Assembly: GCA_947650365.1 (NCBI GenBank)
Contig: OX393549.1
Location: forward strand, 96,936,014 to 97,000,013
Length of the DNA stretch: 64,000 bases
Source: Chamaelirium japonicum
Taxonomy: Eukaryota; Streptophyta; Magnoliopsida; Liliales; Melanthiaceae
Reading direction: 5' to 3'
Positions 39,101-51,100 of the stretch are shown here, one piece after another (the stretch's first letter is position 1; every line of letters begins with the position of its first letter). The notes below the pieces were generated by a model that saw nothing but the letters and a program-made list of their open reading frames with translations, made no database searches and was not told the DNA's origin. The translations under genes and the position numbers were made by a program.

Positions 39101-42100
39101 ACCGACCTATTCAATCTGGCTTGGGATACCCAAGCATCAGTTCGCTCCCAAACTACTGAGACGTCAGATGGTCGTATCTGGTCGGTTAAATTCAGAAGAA
39201 CAATTCCGCTTACCCTCCAAAGCCAAATTAGTGATCTCTACCAGATTATTGATGCTTTCACTCTCGGGGATGGTAGAGACTCTTCCAGATGGAAATGGGA
39301 AAATTTTGGGGTTTTCTCGGTTAAATCCTTCTATAGATTCTTTAATAATGGCGGTCTTGTTTGCCCTATAGCGAGTCACCTTTGGAAGTCGCCAGCGCCT
39401 CTCAAGACAAGAATCTTCATGTGGCTAGCCATCCGGGAGAAGCTTTTAACCAGTGAATCTGCGACGGAGGAATAATCCCAATGTGCCAGACTTATCTTGC
39501 CCCCTTTGCCACTCGCACAGAGAAGATGTCAACCACCTATTCCTCCGATGTCCTTTCTCAAGAAACCTTTGGACCATGTTGAAGCACCGATTCCGGATCC
39601 GGGGTCACCCTGGCTCCATCTGTTCCCTTTGGACACTATGGCGAGCTCGTCGAGTGAAGAAGGCGCTTCGACCAGCTTGGGACCTTCTCGTCATCGGTCT
39701 TTGTTGGAGCATATGGCAAGAACGCAACGCAAGAGTTTTCTCGGGCAAGGAACTCTCTATCGAGATTATCTGGTCCAACTTTGTAGCGATGGTCAGTAGT
39801 TGATCGTCAGGTTTCTCTGTTAAACTCTCGGGGTTGATTAGCCCTTTCCTCTGTAACCTGTAACTCGTTTTTTTTTCAATAAAGCTTGGGGTATGCTCAA
39901 CCCCATCCTCTCCTTCTTGGAGAGGAATTGCTCCAAAAAAAAAAAGATATATGTATATGTAATCGGGTCAAGTTCGAGGCGAGGTAGGCTAAACCCGACC
40001 CCATCCAAACCCTATTGGGTTTTTTCAAATAATCCCAAACCCGCCCAAACCCATTTTATTCCATCCCAACCCCGTCCTAATAGGGTCGGATCAAGTCGGG
40101 TAACCTGTTAAACCCGTTTCATTGCCATCCTTACTCTTCTCCTCTGGACTTACCGAAACCAAGGATATGGGGTATTTTCGGTTTGGACCCGATTGAAACC
40201 GAGTTGATCCATCCGATCCAGGTCGGTTTCGGTCGATCCATAAAATCTCTATTAAGATAGAAACTAGATAGATCAATTAAATCATACATGCGTAGAAGTG
40301 ATTGGTTGGGTTCTTCCTCTTCAACTCCTGAATGCACATTATGTCAATATCATACATAGATGCAAAGGAACTTGCCGCCCTCCTTTTCTCAGGCTTGCCT
40401 AAACCTCTAGTGTTTCAAGACATGATCTTCATAAAGAAAACGATGACTACCGACAGTAACACATCCAAGACAACATTCAATTCTCAGCATTTTTAGAACT
40501 GCCACCCTCCATTTCTTTTATCTTTCAAAAAGAAATGCACACCATCAAGATTAGGGGTTGAGATAAAGCCACATTTCTTGGCCAACCCCAAAATGACATC
40601 ATCATCAACCAGAAAGAGGTAGGGAGATGCTATGATCCGCTACATCCAGACTCCAAGAAACAAAGCTTCAAGCAGTGGAGGGCACGCTCCATCATGTACC
40701 ATTGGAAATTCTGACGGAAGAGGGGATCTTGATTGGCTCGTAGCATAGGAAGCTCGCTTGTCAGAACCTTTGTTAGGAGATGGCGGAGTAGACATTGAAG
40801 CACTCCCTCAACTCACCGAAGTTTCCCAGCAATGCTCCCCTCCCACGTGTCGTACGACATCCCTTACTCCATGACCATGACGGCTTTCAGCTGACGGAAC
40901 CCCACCAACTCCTTCCTCTCATTCCAGTGCTCAAAGGATACATAACATGGCCCCAAATCACGCATGCCCCCACCTACCTCAATCTTCAAGTGGTGGGAGG
41001 GGAATTCCACCAGAAATACCCCATCGTGGATCTCCTTGGCTGGCCATTGCCACACATCTCTCCAAGCTTCAAGGAGGAAGGTTGAGAGCTTCGTCGCACT
41101 CATCGATCGGGAGAGAGTCATCTCTGGTCGAAAAGGATCGAGGTGCAGATGCATCGTCTCCCCTATGCAGGCGGCATTTTGCCGACCGACTAATTGTGAT
41201 TCTTTCATAACTGGGCGGAATCCCGACTAGTCCTCGACTAGACCCGACTAGACTCGACTAGTCCCCAACTAGCGACTGGGACTAGTCCCAAGGCAGCATT
41301 CTGTGAGTATTTTTTTTTTTTGCAAGGAGTCTAGCAATTTTGTTTGGATTTTTTTGCATTGCCTCAAAGTCTTGAGTCACAACTATGGCTTTTCCCTATA
41401 ATCATCTGTTGAGAATCTGAGAATCTGAGATAAAAACATAGACAAATAATTATTGTTTATTTGTTGATATTCATATAACCCTATAATCAAAATTGGGGTT
41501 GTTCACCGATTAAACATCAGCAAACAAATATTGTGATGAATTCTTAGTTCTGAGTCTTCTGACATAGGTATGAAGCCAATACAACTGTGTTTTGTTACTT
41601 GTATATTTATACCCATGCTATGAAGTATGAAGATATGCATTGTTATTGACCGACTAATATCATATACTTATTGACATTTATGCTAGTTCATATATCATAT
41701 ATGTTTAGGAAGGGGGGAGGGGGGAGGGGTTATAATAAGTTTTGAGTCTTTTGACCTACTAGTCCCGAATTAGTCCCGACTAGTCCTAGTCGGCCCTTGG
41801 CTGACTAGGGGCCAACTACCGACTTTGACTGCATAGCATCTCCCCAAGCCTCGATCGGCCTGTAGACAAGACCATCACCGAGTCCTGAGATTGTGTGATC
41901 CTCCACCTTGTCGAGACGTGTACCATTTCCCGAGATCGGAAGCAAATTAAGTGGTCCCTCTCATCGCATCAGAAACAAGAGGGGCTAGTCCGCTTTCCTA
42001 GTAGACGGACTGTTCGTTCCTTCCTTGACACTACCTTTTCCGATCTCAAAGGGGTCTTCACCACCTCCGTGCAAGTCTCCTCACCAGGGGTCCACCATCC

Positions 42101-45100
42101 ACTGTCAGGTGACAAAGTTAATCGATCAAAGATAGGAGAAGAGAGAGATGGGGGGGGAGGGGGAGGGGGTTAGAATGGAAGGAGAAGATGAAGAGGGTCC
42201 TTTAAGAAGGGCCGACGCAGCTACTAAAGAGAGCACCCTTAAGAAGGGTCGATGCAGCTACTAAACTCCCATTTGCACCACTGCCTCTCGCCCAACATCG
42301 GGAGCGCTTGGAGCTCTTCATCTCTTCCTAGAACCGTTAAGCAATTCTACAAACAATTTGTGTGCATTCAACACTATTTGCTTTGACGGAGTGCTATGAC
42401 TAGAACTCGAGTCAGATTCCCATTATGTTTCTCCCTCTGAATCACAAATCTACAAATTGTAGAGTGCGAATCTACATATTTGCACTCTCTGCTTGATCAA
42501 GCACAATTCTGAACGGGATCTCTATTTGATCAGTCCCCTAGATTCCACCCTTTAGTGATCCTGGTGGTTTCGAAGGTCGCATGATAGTTGAGATGTTAGT
42601 GAGAAAGAAGTTTTCGAGGAGGAGATATGATGCAGGCGCGCGTCGTCGAAGGGCGGTTGATGAAGGCGATGCAATCTTTTTGGTATTTTCTTTGTAAAGG
42701 GATAACTAGTGATACGGAATCACCGAGAGGAAGTGGCGGAGGGGGTAAGAACCGTGACAGAGAAGAGAAGACTAGAAGCTTAGATGAGAGGGGGCCTGAA
42801 ATCCATCAGGATCCAAGGTGGGGACTTAAATCCATAAGCCAACGAAGGCATCCGCCATCAATTTTCATTCATAATAATCTGTCTCCAATGGTTACAATGG
42901 GGGCCTTTAAATAGGCTAAAAGAAAAGATAAAAATGGCAACAAATTTAAAAGCCAATAAGTATCCTAACAACTTGCCTAAATTAAAGACCTCAAATAAAA
43001 AAAAAGATATTAAAAGATATCATAAGAGATATCCTGCCTTATCCATCCATGGCAGGTTAGGATGGGCCTTCGGGTGGGCCAACGGGCTTGGGCCCAAGTC
43101 GGATCACATCATTCGCTTCCGCTGCGAAGAACTCGCCCTCGAGTTCATACGGTAAAGCATAATCATCATCGAGGTTTTCGCCGATGTGGTATCTGTCGTC
43201 AGGAGCTGATGGTGGAGGCCCAACAAATGATGTCTCACTATACCGAAGTTACCACCGGGGTCCCATGAGAAGGTATCACTGCCGTCGATCGGGAAACATA
43301 CGCCAAAGTGGTGCTGGGGTAGACGACAGAGTCGGATAGTAATATCAGATCGTTGCGGTAGCTCGAACATCGGCTCGCCTGAACGGAGGTAAAGCTGGAC
43401 AAACACTGTAGGCACCAATAGTCGGTCTAGCCCAAGAAAATCAATATGTTGAAGCTCGGCTAGAGAGACCTCCTCGAAAGAATCCGCAGTAGGGGGTAGC
43501 ATGGCGGGCGGCAGAAGATCCTCTGGAAGGGGGAGCTCGTCTGCTGGTGGTGGTACTGGAGGTGATGAATCTACCAAAGATACAACTAGAGGAAGCTCTG
43601 TCGGTGGGGAAGGCTCTGCTGAAAGTGCTGGAGGTGGAGACTCATCTGTGGAGGCCGCTAGAGATGAGGCCATGTGCTGTAACTCCCATTCAATCCCACA
43701 AGCTATCTCATAGGCTTCGTCCAGATCCCTCCAAGATCTAGGTGAAAACTGGCCCTTTATGTCGGAGCGGAGTCCTCTAACGTACAGTACCACTGCCAAG
43801 AAATCTTTCTCGGAAAAACCATAGCGGATCATGCGCCGATAGAATGCTGAAGTATACTCATAGACGGAGTTGTTCCCTTGATGACAACGAATCAACCCTT
43901 GCATCTTGGCATCCATGTCACAATGGTGGAAATGTGTTCCAGGGGTAAATCTGGAAATCTGTAATTACTGGTTCACCAAAAATTTCTGCTGATGGTATAG
44001 ATGCATAGGGCTCGGAAAGGACTTCGATTTGGTACCAAGAACGTTCAAATCGGATGAAAAATGAGAAAGATATGGGGTTTTGAAGTTGTAGGGTTTTAAC
44101 GGGTCTGTTTTTGTAAACGGGTTGGATCCGAATTCAACTCGGGTTCTGCACTTAAGTGCACAATAGCAACTAGAAAGGTTGGGGATTTGAGGACTGTTGG
44201 ATGGGGATCTAAGAGTTGTGGTGGAGGAGTGAATTGGGAAAATAGAAAGGGGCAAAGGGGGTTCGGATTAGGGTTTTTTGTTTTGTTTGTTTTGTTGGCA
44301 GGTAGGGAAGGAGCAAAGGGGCCGACGGCTGCAGCTAGGAGCAACAAAGGGGCGGCTGCAGCTGTAGCAAACAGCACAGGTATGTTTCCTCTTTCCTTTC
44401 TCTCTTCTTTCCTTCTTCTTTTCTTCCCTTTTCTTCTCTTTCTTTCCTTTTTTCTTTTTCTTCCCTTTTCTTCTCTTTCTTTCTTTTTTTGCCTTCACAG
44501 ATCTGCGGCAGATCTGTTTTTTTTTTGGCTGCGGGGTGCGCGGGAGCACAGAATAGGGGTGGCGGTTTCAGATGGTGGAGCGAGAGGAAGGGTCGGCCTG
44601 CCGTGGACGAGCGGGCGGGCAAAGGAGGATGGTTCGCGGGTGGCTTGCGGTGGTTGCACGAGCGAGCAAAGGAGGTGGGTAGCGGATGAAGGAGGTATGC
44701 TCTCTCTCTTCTCTTTTTTTTTTTTCTCAAGATCTGATCTCTCTTCTTTCTTTCTTTTTTTTTTTTGTTGGGATTATAGGGCGACGTACCAGAAGAAGAT
44801 GACGACTCGGCGAGGATGGTGACGACGATGACGATGGACGACGGCGATCGAAACGAAGATCGTTGCAGGAACGCCACGAAGCCCGAAGCTCTGATACCAA
44901 CTTGATGCAGGCGCGCGTCGTCGAAGGGCGGTTGATGAAGGCGATGTAATCTTTTTGGTATTTTCTTTGTAAAGGGATAACTAGTGATACGGAATCACCG
45001 AGAGGAAGTGGCGGAGGGGGTAAGAACCGTGACAGAGAAGAGAAGACTAGAAGCTTAGATGAGAGGGGGCCTGAAATCCATCAGGATACAAGGTGGGGAC

Positions 45101-48100
45101 TCAAATCCATGAGCCAACGAAGGCATCCGCCATCAATTTTCATTCATAATAATCTGTCTCCAATGGTTACAATGGGGGCCTTTAAATAGGCTAAAAGAAA
45201 AGATAAGAATGGCAACAAATTTAAAAGCCAATAAGTATCCTAACAACCTGCCTAAATTAAAGATCTCAAATAAAAAAAAGATATTAAAAGATATCATAAG
45301 AGATATCCTGCCTTATCCATCCATGGCAGGTTAGGATGGGCCTTCGGGTGGGCCAACGAGCTTGGGCCCAAGTCGGATCACATCAAGATAGGTGCTTGAT
45401 CGGGATCTTGGGATGGCGATCATAACCCCGCCTTCTATCTTCTAGTTTGTAGACAAGAACCCCTGGCTCTTCTCGTTCCCCTCTGGAACCTAGTAAGGAG
45501 GGAGGAAGATCCCGGCTCCTACTGCACTTGGTCGAAGGCTTTGACGGGATCCCAACAATGGTCCGATGGTCCTCCGCACGAGCCATTTCTGCCCTTTTCG
45601 CCCGAAACCCTAGCTTTCTCATTTCCCTCTAGCACCTTGAGAAGAGGAAGAGGAAGATCCCGGTAATGCTCCGATAGTCCTCCGCACAAGCCGTTTCTGC
45701 TCTTTCCACCCGAAACCCTAGTTCTTCTCGTTCCCCTCTAGCTCTTCTTGTTCCCCTCTTCTCGAAATGAATGATTTCTCTCTTGCACTCTTGAATCATT
45801 TTGTGAATGTGCTTTGTTAAGATCTATAGTCCATCGTATCAGGAGCACATGCAGACTATCTGTAACTAGAGACATTCATACAATGCTATCTAAAGATAAT
45901 GATGTCTATATTGCACAGATTAAAGGAAGGTATATCAAAGGAGATAGAATCAAACATATTTAACCTATGTTCTACACACATGAGCTCCAATAGAGCCAGG
46001 ATAATGATGCCAAGCCAATTTGCTCTAGTGATGATCTAGCATGTTTATTTAATAAAGCCCTGCCAATGTTAACATTCAAGATATTGGTACGTCATTGGTA
46101 TGCGAAGTGATATAGCCACATCATGCTACATACGTCAGATTATCTTTACTTTTATGTTCTAGTTGGTAGTAGTATGTTTTTTGGGTTCCATCGCCTGTCT
46201 CCGGACAAAGATCGGACGTATGGATCGTTCTCTACAACTTTTTGGCCTATGGTGCGGGGCTTTGTCGCACTCACATTTTTCATGTGTTGGCCACTTATAA
46301 TCTTAAGTGGATGAATAATAAATGCTCTATGCATGAGGACGAAAGGCGTCGGATGTCGCATCCGACGGTGCGAAGCCAAGCAAGCCTAAAGCCAAGCCTT
46401 TGGAATCATTAGCCAAGCCATTTTATCCTTTAGATGCCATAGGGGTGCCCATAGTAATCCCAAAGTAATTAAAGGGACACCCCAAATTAAAGAAACGGGA
46501 TTTTTCCCGTGAGGAGATCGCGACCCCCCTTGGGTGCATTCTTTTCCTGCGAACAAGGGCGCAACCCCCCTTTCTCCACGAGGAAACCGAGGCCCCACGG
46601 GATCTCCCCTTCTCTTGCGTCTCTCTTATGTTTCCTTATTAGGCTTGTGGGGTTTATTAAAGAGGGATGAAGCCCTAGATTAAAAAAAAGAGAGAAGAGA
46701 AACCCTAAAAGCTTCTTGCTTTGATCGAGAGATCGTGAAGGTGCGCCCTTCGTCGCCATCGTCCTCTCCGTGGAGTTCTTCCGGCTTCTCTCAATCTTCC
46801 TCGTCACCTTTACCTCCTCGCCGTTCATCTTCATCGACATAGCTATCCGCATAGAGATCTTGAATCTCACAGGTACTCGTTATTTGATAATTATCATTTA
46901 TTCATCGGTTTCATGGCCTTTTGATCGCATACAGCCGTAGATCCGTAGTTCCTATCATAAACACTAACCCTAATTTTGGCTTGGCTTGCTTGGTACACCG
47001 TTGGATCGACATGCGAACCTTTTATTAGTCCTTTGCATGAGTACTTAGTTGCCGAAATTGTTATTTGCGAAGCCCTATGGAGATCTAATCTATTCCTATT
47101 GCCTTGTTTTCTTTATTAGCCATCGCTTATGCATGCTAACTTGATTAGGGAAGCTATTTCATCATAAAAATCTGATTGTGGTTAATTAAAGTGCTTGCTG
47201 AATTTTACTTTTAGTTGTTACTTTATATCATAACTTATTCTAAAATTAGCTAGCTTCCGCGTATCACAATCGAGTTTGCATCGTGAAGGGTTCATGTCCA
47301 ATCTAGTTGATACTTCTTGTACTCATTAATATGAGGTAATGGTGAGGACATCCCCATTAGGAAGAGGATCATTGATCATGAACATGGTTTAAAACTTCGA
47401 TTTCATATCTGGTTTTGGTCAAGGGTGAAACCAAAATTTCGACCGAAATGGTGGAAAATTTTTGAAATTGCCCCAAAAGGGATATTTTACTAGATTTTTT
47501 TTAATTTTAAATTAAAGTCTTTTATAGTTGTGCATACATATTTACTTGAATTGTTTGAAGAAAACATACACCAAAGCTTGAATTATTTATATAAATTTAC
47601 ATTGTTTACATCATGAAGAAGACAAAATCACTCATCTTCGCTCATCCAAGTTAAATCTTTTTCGTTCGTCTAACTAAACTCATTATCATTATCTCATGGT
47701 AGTTATTGAACTTGCCCGATGGTAAGGTTTTCGATGTTGATTTCGGACAGAAAAAAGAGGTTATATTTCAAACTTTGGTCAAATTTTTGTGAAAATATTT
47801 AATTTTTTTGGGAAATATTTGGGTGGAAATGTGAAAATTGTCGGTTGATTTCAGTCAAATTTCACAATTTCTCGGCCAATTTCTGTGAAGTATTGGTCTA
47901 TTTTAAAATTTAGAATGTAGGAAAAGTATAAAAAAAATAGTGATTGCCAAAAAGGGAAAAGTATTTTTATGTGAAACCTTCTTCATTTTATTCTTTATAA
48001 AGGGAAAAGTGATTGCAATAATGTGCCATGTGTCGATAACTGGAATTTGTCTTCGACCATGTTAATGTAAATGTAATGGGTCGGGTTTACTGTATAGTCG

Positions 48101-51100
48101 GGTCGGGTTTACTGTATATATATTGGGCTTGAGTCCCTCAATGGAATCATTCTATTCCTCTCCAAAACCCTAGCCGTCATCTCCTAACATGGTATCAGAG
48201 CTCTAGGGTTCTCCCGACGACGACGACGGTCCTCCGGCTGCACCTCCTCCGGCCTCCCTCCTTCTCCGGCTACACCTCCTCCGGCTGCACCTCCTCCGGC
48301 TGCCCTTCCCGCCGGCTGCATCCACCGCCCCCCTTCTCCGGATCCCCTACAGCCACTGCCCTCCTCTCCCGGACCCCCTACAGCCACCGCCCCCCCCCTC
48401 CCGGCCCCCTACAGTCCCTGCCCCCCCCCCCCCTCCCGGAACCTCCACAGCCACCGCCCTCCTCTCCCGGACCCTCTACAGCCAACGCACCCCCCTCCCG
48501 GCCCCCTACCGTCCCCGCCCCCCCTCCCGGACCCTCCACAGCCACCGCACCCCCTCCCGGCCCCCTTCAGCCACCGCCCCCCCTCTCCCGGACCCCCTAC
48601 CGCACCACCGCCCCCCTTCCGGGCCCCCTCCAGCCACCGCCCACCCCTCCCGAACCCCTTACAGCCCCCGCCCCCCCCTCCCGAACCCCTACAGCACTCC
48701 CGACCCCCTCCCGAGCCCCCTACAGCCCCCGCCTCCCTCCTCCGCAAACCTACAGCCCCCCCCCCCGATACCCCCTGACACCCTACAGCCTCCTCCATGG
48801 CCTCTCCAGCCGTTCCGTCCGTCGTTGCGATCTCTCCACCGCTGAAGGCGGTCGCCTTTCAGCTGTCATCGGCCGGCGACTGGCCTGACTGGTCCCTCAC
48901 CGTCGAGGCCGATCTCTCCAGTCGTGATCTGTGGGGTCACATCACCGGCGAGGATACTCCTTCCACTGACTACTCCGGTTCCTCATCTGTCTCCAGCGAT
49001 GCAGCCTCTTCTGCTGCGACTGCTACCACGGCCACCACCGTTGCTGCCCTTACGTGGCGCCGCCACGATCAGGCCATCCGGGCGTACCTTCTGGCCTCTG
49101 TTGCTCGTCCACTCCTTGCTCCCATCGGCCGCCTTCCAACAGCGCGCGCGATGTGGGAGTATCTCCGGGACCGTTTTCTCCCGCGCGGAGGCGCACGCCG
49201 GCATCAGCTCATCTGTGACTCACAGTCTGCCCGTCAGGGGGAGCGCACCATTCAGGATTTCTTCAGTCAGATGAGTGCCTATTGGCATGAGTTGGACTCA
49301 CTGATCCCGGAGAGGTGTGCCTGCCCCCGCTCCAGGGATTTCCAGTGCTACCTTGACGAGGGTCACCTACACCAGTTCCTGGCAGCGCTTCGGCCGGAAT
49401 TTGCTCTCATAGCTGCCCAGCTCCTGCACCGTGAGCCACTCCCTCGGTTGGAGGATACTTTACTCGCTTTGGTCGACGAGGAGACCCGCCTTCAGACCCA
49501 GGGCGCTCGTCCTCCTCCACTTGCTCCTAGCTCCGACTCTGTCCTGGCAGCCGGGTTCTCCGATGAGGCTGTCTTCTGTCACTACTGCAAGGAGCCCGGT
49601 CACATGAAGCGCGAGTGCCCTACTCGTCCTCCTCGCAACCCCCGCTGGGGTCCGGATGAGAGAGCATCACGCTGGACTTCGTCTTCACGCGATGATCGAC
49701 GCGGCAATCGTGGTGGACGGAACTGTGGCCGTGGTTCGTCTTCTTTCCGCCACTTTGGTGGTACAGCGGCTACTGCAGAGGCCTCGACGCTACCCACTGC
49801 TCCCACAGCTCCTTCGCCGCCTGAGCCGGACCATCTTCAGCACCTCGAGGAGCTCCTTCTTCGCCACATAGCCTCCACCGGCTCCGCGACTGCGCACGGC
49901 TTGTCTGCCACCTCTGGTACTACTGCTCCATGGATCTTCGATTCGGGTGCCTCCTGTCACCTCACTTTTGACTCTACTGTCCTCACGGACTGCTCTCCCA
50001 CTACCACCCACCAGGAGGTTCGCACTGCGGATGGGACTCTCGTCCCTATTCCGCAATGTGGCTCCATCACCACCACCTCTGACCCTTCTGGTCGCCTGAC
50101 CCTATCCCATGTCCATCATGCCCCCCGTCTTAATATTAATCTAATTTCTATCAGTTCTCTTTGCGACTCTGGCCTGACTGTCACCTTCACCCCTTCTGTT
50201 TGTGTTGTGCAGGATTCGCGGACGGGTCAGAGGATTGGGCTGGGCCGTAGGGCAGGAGGACTCTACCAGTTGGACCATCTCCATGTGTCTTCAGTTGCGT
50301 CTGTCATGTCTGTCACCTCTGATGCCGACCTGTGGCACAGAAGGTTAGGTCATATATCGAGTGATCGACTCAAAAGCGTATTCCGGTCGGGCGCTTTGGG
50401 TCGAGCGTCTTTCTCCCCCCTCTCCGTTTGTACGGGTTGTCGACTGGCAAAGCATCTAGCTCTTCCCTTTTCTGCTAGTACTTCCCAGTCTGTTGCTTTA
50501 TTTGATTTAGTTCATTCGGATATTTGGGGTCCTGCTCCTGTTGCATCTCTATCGGGTTATATGTATTATGTGTGTTTTATTGATGACTATTCTAGGTGCA
50601 CCTGGGTCTATCTTATGCATCATCGATCTGAAATACCTGACATCTATAGGAGATTTACTGCTATGATCCACACTCAGTTTGGTCGGCGCATCAAGACCTT
50701 TCGGTCTGATTGTGCCAAGGAGTATCTCTCCTCTGAGATGTGTGAGATCCTTCACTCTCACGGCACTCTTCACCAGCAGTCTTGTCCTCACACCCATGAG
50801 CAGAATGGCGTTGCCGAACGCAAGCATCGTCATGTCCTTGAGACTGCACGAGCCTTGCTTCTCTCTGCGTCTGTTCCTCACTCCTACTGGGCTGAAGCTG
50901 TCATGACGGTTGTTCACCTTATCAATATCACTCCGTCGTCTGCTCTGTCCGGTGCCACCCCTTACGAGCGCCTTCACTCCAGTCCACCTGACTACTCTCT
51001 TCTTCGCACGTTTGGCTGCACGTGCTTCGTTCTTCTTCCTCCCCATGAGCGCACCAAACTCTCTGCGAGGTCTGTTCGGTGTGTTCACTTGGGACTCAGT

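Larger units (their letters stand above)
30301..39945 (+). mobile_element. Near full-length L1-type LINE (copy 2), interrupted by a hAT element
   Basis: It is flanked by a perfect 17-bp duplication GATATATGTATATGTAA (30284-30300 and 39946-39962) and ends in poly(A) at 39934-39945. It contains a 5' leader, ORF1 with CCHC knuckles, and ORF2 with endonuclease, reverse transcriptase and the C-terminal zinc-binding region. Subtracting the hAT insertion leaves about 5.9 kb, the expected full length for a plant L1. The tail has hairpin CCTCTCC-TTCTT-GGAGAGG at 39907-39925. Several stops and frameshifts in both ORFs show that it is inactive. It lies in the sense orientation of the NRPC2 intron. Confidence 0.9.
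29572..40133. mobile_element. Small hAT-like element split by a LINE
   Basis: The left terminus is TAGGGATGGCAA (29572-29583). The right terminus is TTGCCATCCTTA (40122-40133), an inverted repeat with one mismatch. CTCTTCTCCTC occurs two bases before the left end and directly after the right end, consistent with a slipped target duplication in low-complexity sequence. Removing the LINE at 30301-39945 leaves about 0.9 kb rich in CCCGACC/GGGTTTGG words. It contains a 40-unit TA microsatellite. Confidence 0.6.
42628..45385 (-). mobile_element. Gag-only LTR retrotransposon (TR-GAG-like)
   Basis: The element is 2758 bp, with LTRs 42628-43111 and 44903-45385 and a perfect 5-bp duplication AGATA (42623-42627 and 45386-45390). 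A primer-binding site TGGTATCAGAGC (- strand, 44888-44899) sits three bases inside the right LTR, so the element reads on the - strand. The 1.8-kb interior holds one Gag-like ORF and no protease, integrase or reverse transcriptase. The LTRs differ at about eight bases plus one A-run indel by eye, so it is fairly young. Gag-only elements with LTRs have been described in plants as TR-GAG; mobilisation would need enzymes from a related autonomous gypsy. Confidence 0.9.

Noticed and set aside
44187-44822. 211-codon + strand ORF rich in Phe/Leu/Ser
   Set aside because: It arises from long CTTT tracts in the leader of the - strand gag-only element; the composition is low-complexity.
46123-46314. 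63-codon hydrophobic ORF (possible membrane peptide)
   Set aside because: There is no family match, the context is intronic repeat sequence, and the length is within chance expectation.
48190-48201. Possible tRNA gene fragment at TGGTATCAGAGC sites
   Set aside because: These are retrotransposon primer-binding sites next to LTR ends; no cloverleaf is present.
48184-48798. Gly-rich - strand ORFs opposite the copia leader
   Set aside because: They are the complement of the C-rich leader repeats and are not a glycine-rich protein gene.
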